The position numbers and the translations under genes were made by a program. The notes under the pieces are model-generated. The model searched no databases, was not told the DNA's origin, and saw nothing but the letters and a program-made list of their open reading frames with translations. DNA of 64,000 bases from Cyanobacteria bacterium OH_CDB_20 (lineage in GTDB: Bacteria; Cyanobacteriota; Vampirovibrionia; Gastranaerophilales; Gastranaerophilaceae). Numbering within the stretch: position 1 is the stretch's first letter; each line of letters opens with the position of its first letter. The stretch is from the NCBI GenBank assembly GCA_023415935.1, contig JAEZIX010000062.1, positions 17,846 through 81,845 on the forward strand, written 5' to 3'. Shown here in pieces: positions 40,250-49,457 of the stretch.

Positions 40250-41408
40250 AAAACACCGCCTCTTCAAATGTTTTTTGAATAAGTGATGAATTTTTTATCC
40301 CAATTTCATCTAGGATATCAACTATCTCTAAAAGTGCGGTATTTAAACTTGAAGCTTTTGCTGAAAACACAGTATTCTCAACATCTTTTGCAAAAATCAC
40401 ATCTTCCGGCAGATTAGCATCTTTAATAGAAACTGCGGCCACTTCTTCACTGTATAGTTCTATTTCATTATAATCATCTGCAAGAGAACCCATTGTTGAT
40501 GCATAAAGATAGTCGTACAAATTACCTTGGATTATAGGCAGAATAACTTGCATATGGAATTTTTTGAAACCACAGTTAAAGTCTATAACTTCGAAACTAT
40601 CTTGCGCAACATATAATTCAACCCCAATAATACCAGCATAACCGCCTGAATGAGCTGACATTTCATCAAGAAGAGGATAAATGACTGTCGTCATAAGTTT
40701 AGAAATCATTTTTTGAGAGACTTTTGATGTTGAAAAATAAACTTTATCAATTCCTTGATCATTGAGTTTTTGACTGTGCACATTAAGTTCTTCAACTCCT
40801 CCAACAGGAAAAGCAGTATATCCATCTGTTAGAAAATACTGCATGACTTTTTTGCACGGCAAATAATTTTCCACAACAATTTTAGCATCAGGTATTTCAA
40901 AGAGCTCTGTTACTGCTGCCTTTGCTTGAGAAAATGTATAGCAATATTTTTCTTCTAAAGCATTATTTTTTAAATCATTCTTTATTATAAGCGGGTATTT
41001 TGATTTTCTAACATAGTCAACTGCCATATTTTCTTTATCAAAAATAGCAAATTTTGGAGTTTTAACCTTATTTTTATATAAAAATTTCTTGGTAATAGAG
41101 CTTGACAAAGTATACTTTGCAGCTTCGACAGTAGGCGCAAATATTGGAATACCATCTCGTTTAAAAACATCTGCTATCGATTTTTTAACAGCGATATTAC
41201 CTGTACATACTGTAAGATTTATCTCATTTGCAAGTGCAAAATCTAAAAGTTCTTGAGTATCGCTTTCTGCAATATCAATAGAAGTCGCAAAATCAGAAAT
41301 ATATTTATTTCCTGGGGCAACAAAAATAAGATTATCGCTATTATCTTCACTAAATTTTTTAGCTAAAGAATACGCATTTATATCTGAACCTATAATCAAA
41401 ATTCTCAT
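40242..41408 (-). CDS. PurD-like ATP-grasp protein with altered metal site
   Basis: A 388-residue protein resembling phosphoribosylamine-glycine ligase: ILIIGSDINAYSLAKKFSED at the N-terminal domain, FKRDGIPIFAPTVEAAKYTLSSSITKKFLYKNKVKTP, and GYAGIIGVELYVAQDSFEVIDFNCGFK at the ATP-grasp metal site. Authentic PurD reads EFNxRxGDPE there; here the Glu is Asp and GDPE is replaced by FHM. Several active-site stretches are thus degenerate, so it may have a different substrate or be inactive. The start has TATAAT six bases before ATG and no ribosome site (probable leaderless mRNA). Confidence 0.75.
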   Translation of the reverse strand: MRILIIGSDINAYSLAKKFSEDNSDNLIFVAPGNKYISDFATSIDIAESDTQELLDFALANEINLTVCTGNIAVKKSIADVFKRDGIPIFAPTVEAAKYTLSSSITKKFLYKNKVKTPKFAIFDKENMAVDYVRKSKYPLIIKNDLKNNALEEKYCYTFSQAKAAVTELFEIPDAKIVVENYLPCKKVMQYFLTDGYTAFPVGGVEELNVHSQKLNDQGIDKVYFSTSKVSQKMISKLMTTVIYPLLDEMSAHSGGYAGIIGVELYVAQDSFEVIDFNCGFKKFHMQVILPIIQGNLYDYLYASTMGSLADDYNEIELYSEEVAAVSIKDANLPEDVIFAKDVENTVFSAKASSLNTALLEIVDILDEIGIKNSSLIQKTFEEAVFYA

Positions 41409-41414
41409 AGGAAA

Positions 41415-41420
41415 ATTATA
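41415..41420 (-). promoter_or_regulatory. -10 box for a probable leaderless transcript of the purD-like gene
   Basis: TATAAT reads on the minus strand with exactly six bases (TTTCCT) between it and the ATG; no Shine-Dalgarno occurs upstream of the ATG. The -35 region is not well matched. Confidence 0.5.
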
Positions 41421-41450
41421 CAATAGAAGTAAAATAGAATAAAGAAGCCT

Positions 41451-41813
41451 CTATGTAATGTCTGGCCTAAGTTTCTGAGCACCTTTTAAATATACATGCC
41501 TGATTTCTTTTTGAGATTTTTCTGTATTTACGACAATCAAAACTCTCAAACACATTTTTAGCGAATTATCGACAGAAAGCTCTTGAAAACAAACAAGAGG
41601 AACGTCATTCCAGCCAAGGTTTTCACGTGCATATTTTGCAGGATAAGCAGCATTCAAATCATCAGTCATTGTGAAAATAACATGGGAGATATCTTCTGAG
41701 TAAATAAAATTTGTCTGAAGCATTTTATCCAAAAGTTCAACCGTTGCCTCTGAAATCGCTTCACAGGTGTTACTATCAACTGTAATAGCTCCTCTTATTC
41801 CTCTAGACTGCAT
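41451..41813 (-). CDS. aroH: AroH-type chorismate mutase
   Basis: A 120-residue monofunctional trimeric chorismate mutase, which turns chorismate into prephenate for Phe and Tyr. The family motifs are all present: RGIRGAITVDSNT, TDDLNAAYPAKYARENLGWNDVPLVCFQE, and the C-terminal IRHVYLKGAQKLRPD. The start has GAGGAG five bases upstream and overlaps the fmt end by 19 bases. Confidence 0.93.
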   Translation of the reverse strand: MQSRGIRGAITVDSNTCEAISEATVELLDKMLQTNFIYSEDISHVIFTMTDDLNAAYPAKYARENLGWNDVPLVCFQELSVDNSLKMCLRVLIVVNTEKSQKEIRHVYLKGAQKLRPDIT

Positions 41814-42769
41814 TCGCACTCCTCACATTCAAATCTATCGCCAAGTTTTATTTTTGCGCCGTTTGACCAGTCATAAGCTGACATTTCACCTTTTGATTCA
41901 GGCTTTACTTTAGTTATCAAAATACAAGCACCGCCTGCTCTTACGGTTACTCCATTCTTGGAAATTTCGACAACTTCGCCATCTACATAGTCTTCGCAGT
42001 TAATGTCACTCAAAATACGGGATTCTAATACTTTTACAACTTTCCCATTGAACTTTGTGCAAGCACAAGGCCAATCAACCATACATCTAATATGGTTGTG
42101 GATGTCGCAGGCATTTTTATTCCAATCTAAAAATGCATCTTGTTTGTCAAATTTATTTGCAAAGGTAACTTCAGATTCATCCTGAGGATACGGAACAACA
42201 GCTCCTGAAGCAAGTCCTTTTAGAGTTCTATAAAGCAAAAATGGCGATTTATCAGATATAATTTCTTCCAAATCTTTATTGGTCATATTCTCTGTAATCG
42301 GAATTTTTTCCTGAAGGCAAATATTTCCACTATCAAGTGCAAGCGCTGTAATCATAGTAGTTATACCTGTTTCTTTATCTCCATTTTGCAAAGCGCGCTG
42401 AATAGGGTTTGCACCGCGATATTTAGGCAAAAGTGAAGCGTGAAGATTAACAGTTGCATATTTTGGAATATCTAACACTTCTTGAGACAATATTTGCCCG
42501 AATGCAAAAGTAATAAAAAAATCAGGCTCAAGTTTTTTGAGTGTTTCAATAAGATCTTTATCTTTTCTTATTGAAGGCGTTTGATAAACGTCTATACCAT
42601 TTGTCATTGCACAAGTTTTAACAGGAGGTGCCATAAGTTTTTTCCCCCTGCCAGAAGGTCTATCCGGCTGAGTAACAACTGCCATAATATGAATATCTGC
42701 AAAGTTGAGAAGCTTCATAATACTATTTACAGCAATTTGAGGCGTTCCCATAAAAACTACTTTAAGCAT
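41795..42769 (-). CDS. fmt: Methionyl-tRNA formyltransferase
   Basis: Fmt transfers a formyl group from 10-formyl-tetrahydrofolate to initiator Met-tRNA. The formyltransferase domain has VVFMGTPQIAVNSI, QPDRPSGRGKK, the catalytic region ATVNLHASLLPKYRGANPIQRALQNGDKETGIT and a second domain ending in the OB-like RVRAGG. 324 residues is normal. It overlaps the def gene by eight bases, the standard def-fmt arrangement. Confidence 0.96.
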   Translation of the reverse strand: MLKVVFMGTPQIAVNSIMKLLNFADIHIMAVVTQPDRPSGRGKKLMAPPVKTCAMTNGIDVYQTPSIRKDKDLIETLKKLEPDFFITFAFGQILSQEVLDIPKYATVNLHASLLPKYRGANPIQRALQNGDKETGITTMITALALDSGNICLQEKIPITENMTNKDLEEIISDKSPFLLYRTLKGLASGAVVPYPQDESEVTFANKFDKQDAFLDWNKNACDIHNHIRCMVDWPCACTKFNGKVVKVLESRILSDINCEDYVDGEVVEISKNGVTVRAGGACILITKVKPESKGEMSAYDWSNGAKIKLGDRFECEECECSLEE

Positions 42770-43355
42770 TTGGCTTATCTACCTCATTTTTTTGTGCAAT
42801 TAATAATTCTAAGTCACATTCTTCTAACAAAAATTCTGTATCAATAGGAGGAAGCCCCTTATCAGTAAGGACTTTATCCGCGTCAAATCTGTTGCGAGCG
42901 TGATCTACAAAAAGAATGCCATCCAAATGATCATTTTCGTGCTGAATTGCCTTTGTTAAAAGTTTATCTTTTTCAGCATTAACTTCAATCACAAAAGGTC
43001 TGCCTTTTGCATCAAGTGCCTTAACCATAATGTGGCTGTATCTTCTTACATTAGTATATGCCTCTGGAAAACTCAAACAGCCTTCATAACTATCCATAGC
43101 ACCTGATTTTTTAATAATCTTAGGATTTACAAAAACCATTGGTCTATATGCTTCTTTGCCGGTTGAAGTATCTATAACAAATACCCTTAAGTTTTCACCA
43201 ATTTGTGGAGCAGCAAGCCCAACACCGTTGGTAGCATACATAGTATCAAACAAATCATCTATCAATATTTGTACTTTTTTAGATATTTTATGAACTTCTT
43301 TTGACTTTTCTCTTAATGAAGGAGTGCCGTATTTTATAATCTTTCTTATTGACAT
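42762..43355 (-). CDS. def: Peptide deformylase
   Basis: A 197-residue iron hydrolase that removes the formyl group from new proteins. The three motifs are complete: GVGLAAPQIG, EGCLSFPEAY and QHENDHLDGILFVDH, the last with the HExxH metal site. A C-terminal tail of 30 residues is slightly longer than average. The gene overlaps fmt, with which it acts in sequence. Confidence 0.97.
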   Translation of the reverse strand: MSIRKIIKYGTPSLREKSKEVHKISKKVQILIDDLFDTMYATNGVGLAAPQIGENLRVFVIDTSTGKEAYRPMVFVNPKIIKKSGAMDSYEGCLSFPEAYTNVRRYSHIMVKALDAKGRPFVIEVNAEKDKLLTKAIQHENDHLDGILFVDHARNRFDADKVLTDKGLPPIDTEFLLEECDLELLIAQKNEVDKPNA

Positions 43356-43365
43356 CTTGCACCGC

Positions 43366-44409
43366 CTATTTCTTTGCCATTAGATTTAAAATAAGCATTA
43401 CAACTGATATTCCGACAGCATACAAGAAATATTTTACCAAAGAAGAACTTACTAAAAACGTTGCCAAAGCTCCAGCCATAAGAGCCATAGAAGCAAGAAT
43501 AAGCACTGTTTTATTTTGAGAAAGCCCCGCTTTTAAAAGTTTGTGGTGAATATGCTCTGCGTCAGCCACAAAAGGTGATGTACCTTTTGCTATTCTTCTT
43601 AGTGATGAGAAAGTTATATCTAAAACAGGAACAGCAAGAACGATAATCGGCACAATCATAGTAAGAGTAGCCGTTTTCATAACGCCTGTTATAGAAAGCG
43701 TTGCAAGCATAAAACCTGCAAAAAGTGCTCCTGAATCACCCATAAATATCTTCGCCGGATTGAAGTTATATGTAAGAAAAGCAAGCATAGACCCTGCCAA
43801 AATAAAAGCTATTAAAGCGCTTATTGTGTTTGGAGGAACCATTGCAACTGCAATTAGACCTAATGTAACTGAGCCGATTGTAATTACAGACCCTGCAAGC
43901 CCGTCAATTCCGTCAATAAAGTTAACGGCGTTGCTTATTCCGACTATCCAACCCATAGTTAAAATATAAGATACAACTGGATTCAAAATTATTTGCGCCC
44001 CGAATGGATTAAACAAAGTCTCAATTCTTATACCTAAGAAAAAGACAATCGTTGCGATACTTAGCTGAATTATTAATTTAAATTTTGCATTAAGCCCATA
44101 AATATCATCAATTAAACCTAATAAGAACATCAAAGAGCTTCCTAATAAAATACCTGATAATAATGAACCATATGGATAATAGCTCAATACAATCAAGAAA
44201 AGAAAAGTAAGCATTGTACTCGTCCAAATAGCAATCCCGCCTAGCCTTGAAATAGGAATTGAGTGGATTTTTCTTTCATTAGGCTTATCTACAAGTCCTT
44301 TTTTCTCAGAATAATAAATTACAAGGGGAACAATAAAAATCCCTAAAAGAAATGAAATTATTGCTCCTATAATATGTGCCTCTGAAAGCTGTAAAAACGT
44401 AATGTTCAT
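43366..44409 (-). CDS. WecA/TagO-type undecaprenyl-phosphate sugar-1-phosphate transferase
   Basis: A 347-residue protein with about ten membrane helices that transfers GlcNAc-1-phosphate or a similar sugar from a UDP donor to undecaprenyl phosphate, starting a surface polymer. Motifs: GLVDKPNERKIHSIPISRLGG, LGLIDDIYGLNAKFK (the DDxxD-type Asp pair), NAVNFIDGIDGLAGS and FMGDSGALFAG, and AEHIHHKLL. The HIHH ending puts it with WecA/TagO rather than MraY. It lies between glyA and def, ten bases from each. Confidence 0.9.
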   Translation of the reverse strand: MNITFLQLSEAHIIGAIISFLLGIFIVPLVIYYSEKKGLVDKPNERKIHSIPISRLGGIAIWTSTMLTFLFLIVLSYYPYGSLLSGILLGSSLMFLLGLIDDIYGLNAKFKLIIQLSIATIVFFLGIRIETLFNPFGAQIILNPVVSYILTMGWIVGISNAVNFIDGIDGLAGSVITIGSVTLGLIAVAMVPPNTISALIAFILAGSMLAFLTYNFNPAKIFMGDSGALFAGFMLATLSITGVMKTATLTMIVPIIVLAVPVLDITFSSLRRIAKGTSPFVADAEHIHHKLLKAGLSQNKTVLILASMALMAGALATFLVSSSLVKYFLYAVGISVVMLILNLMAKK

Positions 44410-44419
44410 CTAATTGCTC

Positions 44420-45658
44420 CTACTCGTACAAAGGATATTTGTCACAAAGTTTTTGTGAACGTTCCCTTAGGTTTTTAAGTGCAAGTTCATTATCACATGC
44501 AGTAACTGCAGATGCAATAATTTTTCCGACTTCAACCATATCTTCTTCTTTAAAACCTCTTGTTGTAACAGCAGCAGAACCAAGTCTTACACCGCTTGTA
44601 ACAAATGGGCTTTGCGGATCATTAGGAACCGTATTCTTATTTGCAGTTATTCCAACTTTTTCAAGAGTGTTAGCAATATCTTTGCCTGTTTTATTGAATT
44701 TTCTTAAATCAAGCGTCATAAGGTGATTTTCAGTGCCACTTCCGACAATATCTAATCCCTCATCCATCAAGGCTTTTGCTAATGCTTTTGAATTTTTAAC
44801 AACTTGTTCTGCATATGTTTTGAATTCAGGAGCCAATGCTTCTTTAAGCGCAATTGCTTTTCCTGCAATGATATGTTCTAAAGGTCCGCCTTGAATACCA
44901 GGGAATACTGCTTTATCAATTCCAAGAGCATGCTCTTCTTTGCACATGATTATGCCGCCTCTTGGCCCTCTTAGGGTTTTATGAGTTGTAGTTGTGACAA
45001 AATCAGCATATGGAGCAGGAGAAGGATGTACTCCCGTTGCAACAAGAGCAGCAATATGAGCGATATCCGCCATTAAAAGAGCCCCTACCATATCTGCAAT
45101 TTCTTTAAAGCGTTTAAAATCAATTATCTTTGAATAGTTGCTAGCACCACAAATGATAAGTTTTGGCTTATGTTCTTTTGCAAGTTTTTCAACTTCTTCA
45201 TAGTCGATTTCACCATTTTCATTGATTCCATATGAAACAATATTAAAATAAATTCCTGAAAAGTTAACAGGAGAACCGTGAGTAAGGTGTCCACCATTTG
45301 ACAAATCCATACCCATAACAGTATCGCCGTGTTTTAAAGCATACAAGAAGACCGCCATATTTGCTTGAGCTCCGCTATGAGGCTGAACATTTGCATGGTC
45401 AACTTTAAAAAGTTTTTTAGCTCTTTCTTGAGCAAGTTCTTCGATTTTATCAACATTTTCGCATCCGTTGTAAAATCTTTTATAAGGCTTACCTTCGGCA
45501 TACTTATTTGTCAAAACACTTCCACAAGCAGCCATTACAGCTTTAGAAGTAAAATTTTCACTTGCAATAAGCTCTATTGTGTTTTTTTGACGTTCAAGTT
45601 CTTTTTCAATAAGCTCTGCAACTTCTATATCCGTATTTTTTATAATATCAATTTCCAT
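44420..45658 (-). CDS. glyA: Serine hydroxymethyltransferase
   Basis: GlyA interconverts serine and glycine, charging tetrahydrofolate with one carbon. The PLP lysine is in TTTHKTLRGPRGG; other motifs are LIASENFTSKAVMAACGS, YAEGKPYKRFYNGCENVD, VQPHSGAQANMAV, and PFVTSGVRLGS. 412 residues is typical. The start chosen has GGAGGAG seven bases upstream. It is the first gene in a long minus-strand operon that includes fmt and def, so one-carbon and formyl metabolism are adjacent. Confidence 0.97.
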   Translation of the reverse strand: MEIDIIKNTDIEVAELIEKELERQKNTIELIASENFTSKAVMAACGSVLTNKYAEGKPYKRFYNGCENVDKIEELAQERAKKLFKVDHANVQPHSGAQANMAVFLYALKHGDTVMGMDLSNGGHLTHGSPVNFSGIYFNIVSYGINENGEIDYEEVEKLAKEHKPKLIICGASNYSKIIDFKRFKEIADMVGALLMADIAHIAALVATGVHPSPAPYADFVTTTTHKTLRGPRGGIIMCKEEHALGIDKAVFPGIQGGPLEHIIAGKAIALKEALAPEFKTYAEQVVKNSKALAKALMDEGLDIVGSGTENHLMTLDLRKFNKTGKDIANTLEKVGITANKNTVPNDPQSPFVTSGVRLGSAAVTTRGFKEEDMVEVGKIIASAVTACDNELALKNLRERSQKLCDKYPLYE

Positions 45659-45812
45659 GCTCAATCTCCTCCTAGTCTCTTATTTATATTTTAATATCAA
45701 GTTTCAATAAAAGTAAATTTTTTAATAGTCTAAAAAGAATAACCTCCTAAACATTGATATTTCAAAAATATTTCGTAAAATGAAATAGTAAGCAATTTCA
45801 AGGGCAAAGAGT

Positions 45813-46868
45813 TTGAACAAATATTATGCAAAAGAATATTACAGCGTTTTAGAAATTTCTGTCACTGCAACAGAAACAGAGATAAAGTCTGCGTTCAGGA
45901 AACTTGCTCGCAAATATCATCCTGACGTCAATAAAGACAAAGTTTGCATTGAAAAATTCAAACAGATAAAAGAAGCTTACGAAGTTTTAATAAATCCTGA
46001 ACAAAGAAAAATTTATAACACTATAAAAGGCTATTCTGAGCAAAGAAGAACTTACACACAAGGGAGCAAGCCAAATCCCGAAAGAAAATATGCGCCACCT
46101 CCTAATGTTAAAAAAGAAGAGCCGAAAGAACCTGAAAAAAATGACGGTTTTTCTAATGTTTTTGATGATTTTATAGAAGGTATTTTTAGCCCTAAAGATC
46201 AAAATAAAAAATCACAAAAATATAAGCCTGCACCGCAAAACGGGCAAGATATTACAATGCGCATAACAGTTTCATACATTGAGTCTATTAATGGAACAAA
46301 CAGAAAAATTAACATTCTTCATACTGAAAAATGCAGCAATTGCCAAGGCAAAAAGTTTATTAACGGAGCGCTTTGCAAAGTCTGTGGAGGAAAAGGCGAA
46401 GTTTCACTCCACAAAAAGTTAAATGTAAAAATTCCTCCGGGCATAATCCAGCATTCAAAAATCAGAATTGCAAATGAAGGAAACAAAGGTACAAATGGCG
46501 GAAAAAACGGCGATTTATACCTGATTGTCGAAATTGAAAACGACTCTTTATTTAAGTTTGAAGGCAACAACGTAGTTTGCGAAATCCCAGTCACGCCTTA
46601 CGAGGCAGCTCTTGGAACATCTATTGAGGTTCCGACATTAGAAGGCAAAGTTACAATGAAAATTCCGCCGTTGACATCTTCGGGACAAAAGTTTAGACTA
46701 ACTCAAGAAGGAATTCTTGACAGAAAAACAGGACTTAAGGGCGATCAAGTTGTTGTTATTAAAATTGAAATGCCAAAAGGACTGTCTCTTGAAGAAATCC
46801 AGCTTTATGAGAGATTAAAATCAGTCTCAAACGAGACTCCGAGGAAAAATTTAAGGAATGCAAAGTAG
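45813..46868 (+). CDS. DnaJ-family co-chaperone with a reduced zinc region
   Basis: A 351-residue Hsp40. J-domain at residues 1-70 with the HPD motif (ARKYHPDVNKDK), a Gly-poor linker, then a half zinc domain: CSNCQGKKFINGALCKVCGGKGE, with two CxxC units instead of DnaJ's four. The substrate-binding C-terminal domains follow (VKIPPGIIQHSKIRIANEGNKGTNGGKNGDLYLIVEIE). It begins with TTG, with AAAGAG and AAGGG just upstream. It is intermediate between DnaJ and CbpA. It overlaps queE by 11 bases, probably by chance of packing. Confidence 0.88.
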   Translation: MNKYYAKEYYSVLEISVTATETEIKSAFRKLARKYHPDVNKDKVCIEKFKQIKEAYEVLINPEQRKIYNTIKGYSEQRRTYTQGSKPNPERKYAPPPNVKKEEPKEPEKNDGFSNVFDDFIEGIFSPKDQNKKSQKYKPAPQNGQDITMRITVSYIESINGTNRKINILHTEKCSNCQGKKFINGALCKVCGGKGEVSLHKKLNVKIPPGIIQHSKIRIANEGNKGTNGGKNGDLYLIVEIENDSLFKFEGNNVVCEIPVTPYEAALGTSIEVPTLEGKVTMKIPPLTSSGQKFRLTQEGILDRKTGLKGDQVVVIKIEMPKGLSLEEIQLYERLKSVSNETPRKNLRNAK

Positions 46869-47544
46869 CAAAAGTTATATAAAAGAGATTTTTACTTCAA
46901 TACAAGGTGAGGGGATTTTTGTCGGCTACAAACAGCTTTTTATAAGGTTTACAAAGTGCAACCTCAGCTGTGAGTATTGTGATACTGACTTCGTTCAAGA
47001 CAGCCTGACAAAAAGCTATACACCACAAGAACTAATAGAAGAAATAAAAAAATACGACACAAAAAACATCCATTCTATAAGCCTAACAGGTGGAGAGCCG
47101 CTTTTAGATTCTGATTTTTTAAAAGAGTTTTTGCCTTTAACAAAAAACAAAATATATCTTGAAACAAACGGTACACTTACAAAAGAACTTAAAAAGGTAA
47201 TAAATTTTATTGATTACGTAAGCATGGATATTAAACTTGACAGCTCATCTAAGAATACTGATTTGTTTGAAGTTCACGATGAATTTACAAAAATCTGCCT
47301 AAAAAATAATAAGATTATTTTTTATAAAGTAGTTTTTGACGAAAATATAACAGATGAAGAAATCAAAAAAACAACTGAGCTTGCGCAAAAGCATAATGTA
47401 ACTATAATACTTCAGCCTTTAATGCTCGGAAACAAAATAAAACCTTCATCTCAAACAATTTTAAAAGTAACTGATAAATTTATTGAAAAGCACCAAGAAA
47501 CAAGGCTTATACCGCAAGTCCATAAATTTTTGAATGTAGAGTAA
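46858..47544 (+). CDS. queE: 7-carboxy-7-deazaguanine synthase QueE
   Basis: A 228-residue radical SAM enzyme that contracts 6-carboxy-tetrahydropterin to 7-carboxy-7-deazaguanine in the queuosine pathway. The opening KEIFTSIQGEGIFVGYKQLFIRF is the family hallmark, with the cluster motif CNLSCEYCDTDF and HSISLTGGEPLL next. C-terminal KFLNVE. QueC lies elsewhere in the window; QueD, F and A are not seen. It is downstream of the dnaJ-like gene with an 11-base overlap. Confidence 0.95.
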   Translation: MQSSKSYIKEIFTSIQGEGIFVGYKQLFIRFTKCNLSCEYCDTDFVQDSLTKSYTPQELIEEIKKYDTKNIHSISLTGGEPLLDSDFLKEFLPLTKNKIYLETNGTLTKELKKVINFIDYVSMDIKLDSSSKNTDLFEVHDEFTKICLKNNKIIFYKVVFDENITDEEIKKTTELAQKHNVTIILQPLMLGNKIKPSSQTILKVTDKFIEKHQETRLIPQVHKFLNVE

Positions 47545-47560
47545 AATTTTTGTGTAAGAA

Positions 47561-47589
47561 TTGCCCTATTTTTTTGTTAATACTATAAT
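47561..47589 (+). promoter_or_regulatory. Sigma70-like promoter of the MetE-like/CooC-like/folD operon
   Basis: TTGCCC at 47561-47566, a 17-base spacer and perfect TATAAT at 47584-47589. Predicted start near 47596, about 24 bases before the TTG start codon. Confidence 0.7.
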
Positions 47590-47619
47590 CAAAAATGCGA
47601 CTTATAATGGGAGAACACA

Positions 47620-48699
47620 TTGTCTAACATAAGCCTAATGGCAACAGCAGTAGGAAGTTTACCACACAGCAGTGTTGAAGAGGCAACTGACCTTATTTGG
47701 AACATGTTTCCGGAGTGTCCTTTTTGGCCTCAACTTGCGCAAGTTTCAAAACTGGAAGATATGATAATTCAGTACTCTGAAGGTATGCCGGGTATATTTA
47801 TCGAACCGGAAAACCAGATTTTCGGATTTAACCCAGAACTTGAAGATTTTTGCGAAAAGATTGAAGAATTTTATACAGACTATGATGAAATAGTTGAACA
47901 AAACAATATAGATAAACTTGAGAAGTATGCAATTAATAAGCCATATTCAAACGCTTTTGAACCATTTATCGATAACATAAAAAAACATAAACCAAAATAC
48001 GTAAAATCCCAAATTACAGGTCCTTTTACTTGGGGAACAAGCGTAACTGATACTGATAAAAAATGTATTTTTTATGATGAAACATACAGAGATTTGATGG
48101 TAAAACATTTGTCATTAAAAGCCCTATGGCAAATTAAAAAGATAAAAGAGGCAAGCCCTGATACAACTCCAATTATGTTTATGGACGAACCTTCTATGAG
48201 TCAATTTGGAACATCAGCGTTTTTAACAGTCCAAAGAGAAGATATTATCGAAAGTTTGAACTCTATAGCAGACATAATAAAACAAGCAGGTGGGATTTCT
48301 GCAGTTCATTGTTGCGGAAAAGCTGACTGGAACACAATTTTAGACACAAATATTGATATGATAAATTTTGACGCATATAATTTTTCAAAAAATATCAGTG
48401 TTTTTTCAGGAAAAATTGAAAAATTTATCAAAAATGACGGCTTAATGGCTTGGGGTATAGTCCCAACACTTGATATAGAAGGACTAGAAGCTTCTACCAG
48501 AGAAAAACTTATTGAAAGACTCGAAAAGGGCTTTGAATACCTTGTAAAAAAAGGTATTGATAAACAAACCTTGTTAAAACAAAGTATAATAACACCGTCT
48601 TGTGGCGCGGGGTGCTTAAACGTTGAACTCGCTGTAAAAGCAATGAACTTAACAAAAGAAATATCAAAAGAATTAATAGCAAAATATGAGGTAAATTAA
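47620..48699 (+). CDS. Core-MetE/URO-D-type zinc methyltransferase
   Basis: A 359-residue barrel protein of the cobalamin-independent methionine synthase/uroporphyrinogen decarboxylase superfamily, without the N-terminal MetE half. ATAVGSLPHSS opens it, QITGPFTWG and MFMDEPSM follow, and the probable zinc ligands are in AVHCCGKADW and TPSCGAGCL. The Glu that completes the site in MetE seems to be Asp (NFDAYNF). It may take methyl from methyltetrahydrofolate or a corrinoid protein. The start is TTG behind GGGAGA. It heads an operon with CooC-like and folD genes. Confidence 0.8.
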   Translation: MSNISLMATAVGSLPHSSVEEATDLIWNMFPECPFWPQLAQVSKLEDMIIQYSEGMPGIFIEPENQIFGFNPELEDFCEKIEEFYTDYDEIVEQNNIDKLEKYAINKPYSNAFEPFIDNIKKHKPKYVKSQITGPFTWGTSVTDTDKKCIFYDETYRDLMVKHLSLKALWQIKKIKEASPDTTPIMFMDEPSMSQFGTSAFLTVQREDIIESLNSIADIIKQAGGISAVHCCGKADWNTILDTNIDMINFDAYNFSKNISVFSGKIEKFIKNDGLMAWGIVPTLDIEGLEASTREKLIERLEKGFEYLVKKGIDKQTLLKQSIITPSCGAGCLNVELAVKAMNLTKEISKELIAKYEVN

Positions 48700-48702
48700 T
48701 TA

Positions 48703-49449
48703 ATGACAATAAAAATCGCGGTTACAGGGAAAAGCGGCAATGGAAAAACCACTATCACAAAAGCTCTTTGGCAAATTTTGAGAGAAACATACCCTGAAAA
48801 ATCCATTTTGCTTTTTGATAATGACTTAACAAGCGAATTGGGGCATTCTTTTGGCAAAGACATCAGAAATACAATTTACGGTATAAGAAGCGGTAAACAC
48901 GAATATAAAACAGGAATTCCTGAAGATATGAACAAACAAGAATTCGTGGAATGGGCACTTGAAGACATCTTAGAACCGCTTGATGAAACAACAGACATTA
49001 TTGTTTCCTGGCTTATCGGCTCAAAAGACTGCAGATGCCCTATAACCAAGCAAATCAACGATTCTCTTGTAAAACTTATTGAAAGATATGACTATGTAAT
49101 ATTTGACTGCGAATTTGACCTAAAATACCTGCATCAGCTTGTAGATATTGATATTGACGCAACATTAATCGTTGCAACTCCTTCTGAAGAAGCAATACAC
49201 CTTGCAAAAAGAATAGAAGAATTCTCTTCAAAATACGCAGCAGGAGCACAAATGGGCGTTGTACTAAATAAAGTTCAAAATAATGAAATCGAGCCATTAT
49301 ACGAACTTTTAAGAAAATACAACCTTGAAACATTAGGCGTTATTCCATATAATAAAGACTTGGAAGAAAACCCGATTGAAAGAACATCAGAAACTGTAAC
49401 AAGCGCAATTAAAGAATTTTATTACAGGCTAAACATTCCAAGAAGCTAG
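48703..49449 (+). CDS. CooC-like P-loop ATPase
   Basis: A 248-residue deviant-Walker ATPase of the MinD/CooC group. Walker A is VTGKSGNGKTTITKAL, then LLFDNDLTSELGHSFG, an Asp in YVIFDCEFDLKYL and VVLNKVQ. CooC inserts nickel into carbon monoxide dehydrogenase and related proteins. A CKxxC-like element (DCRCP) lies near residue 110. It is co-transcribed with a methyltransferase-like gene and folD, which resembles a piece of a one-carbon gene cluster, but no CODH or ACS gene is in the window. The exact client is unknown. Confidence 0.75.
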   Translation: MTIKIAVTGKSGNGKTTITKALWQILRETYPEKSILLFDNDLTSELGHSFGKDIRNTIYGIRSGKHEYKTGIPEDMNKQEFVEWALEDILEPLDETTDIIVSWLIGSKDCRCPITKQINDSLVKLIERYDYVIFDCEFDLKYLHQLVDIDIDATLIVATPSEEAIHLAKRIEEFSSKYAAGAQMGVVLNKVQNNEIEPLYELLRKYNLETLGVIPYNKDLEENPIERTSETVTSAIKEFYYRLNIPRS

Positions 49450-49457
49450 GAGCCATA

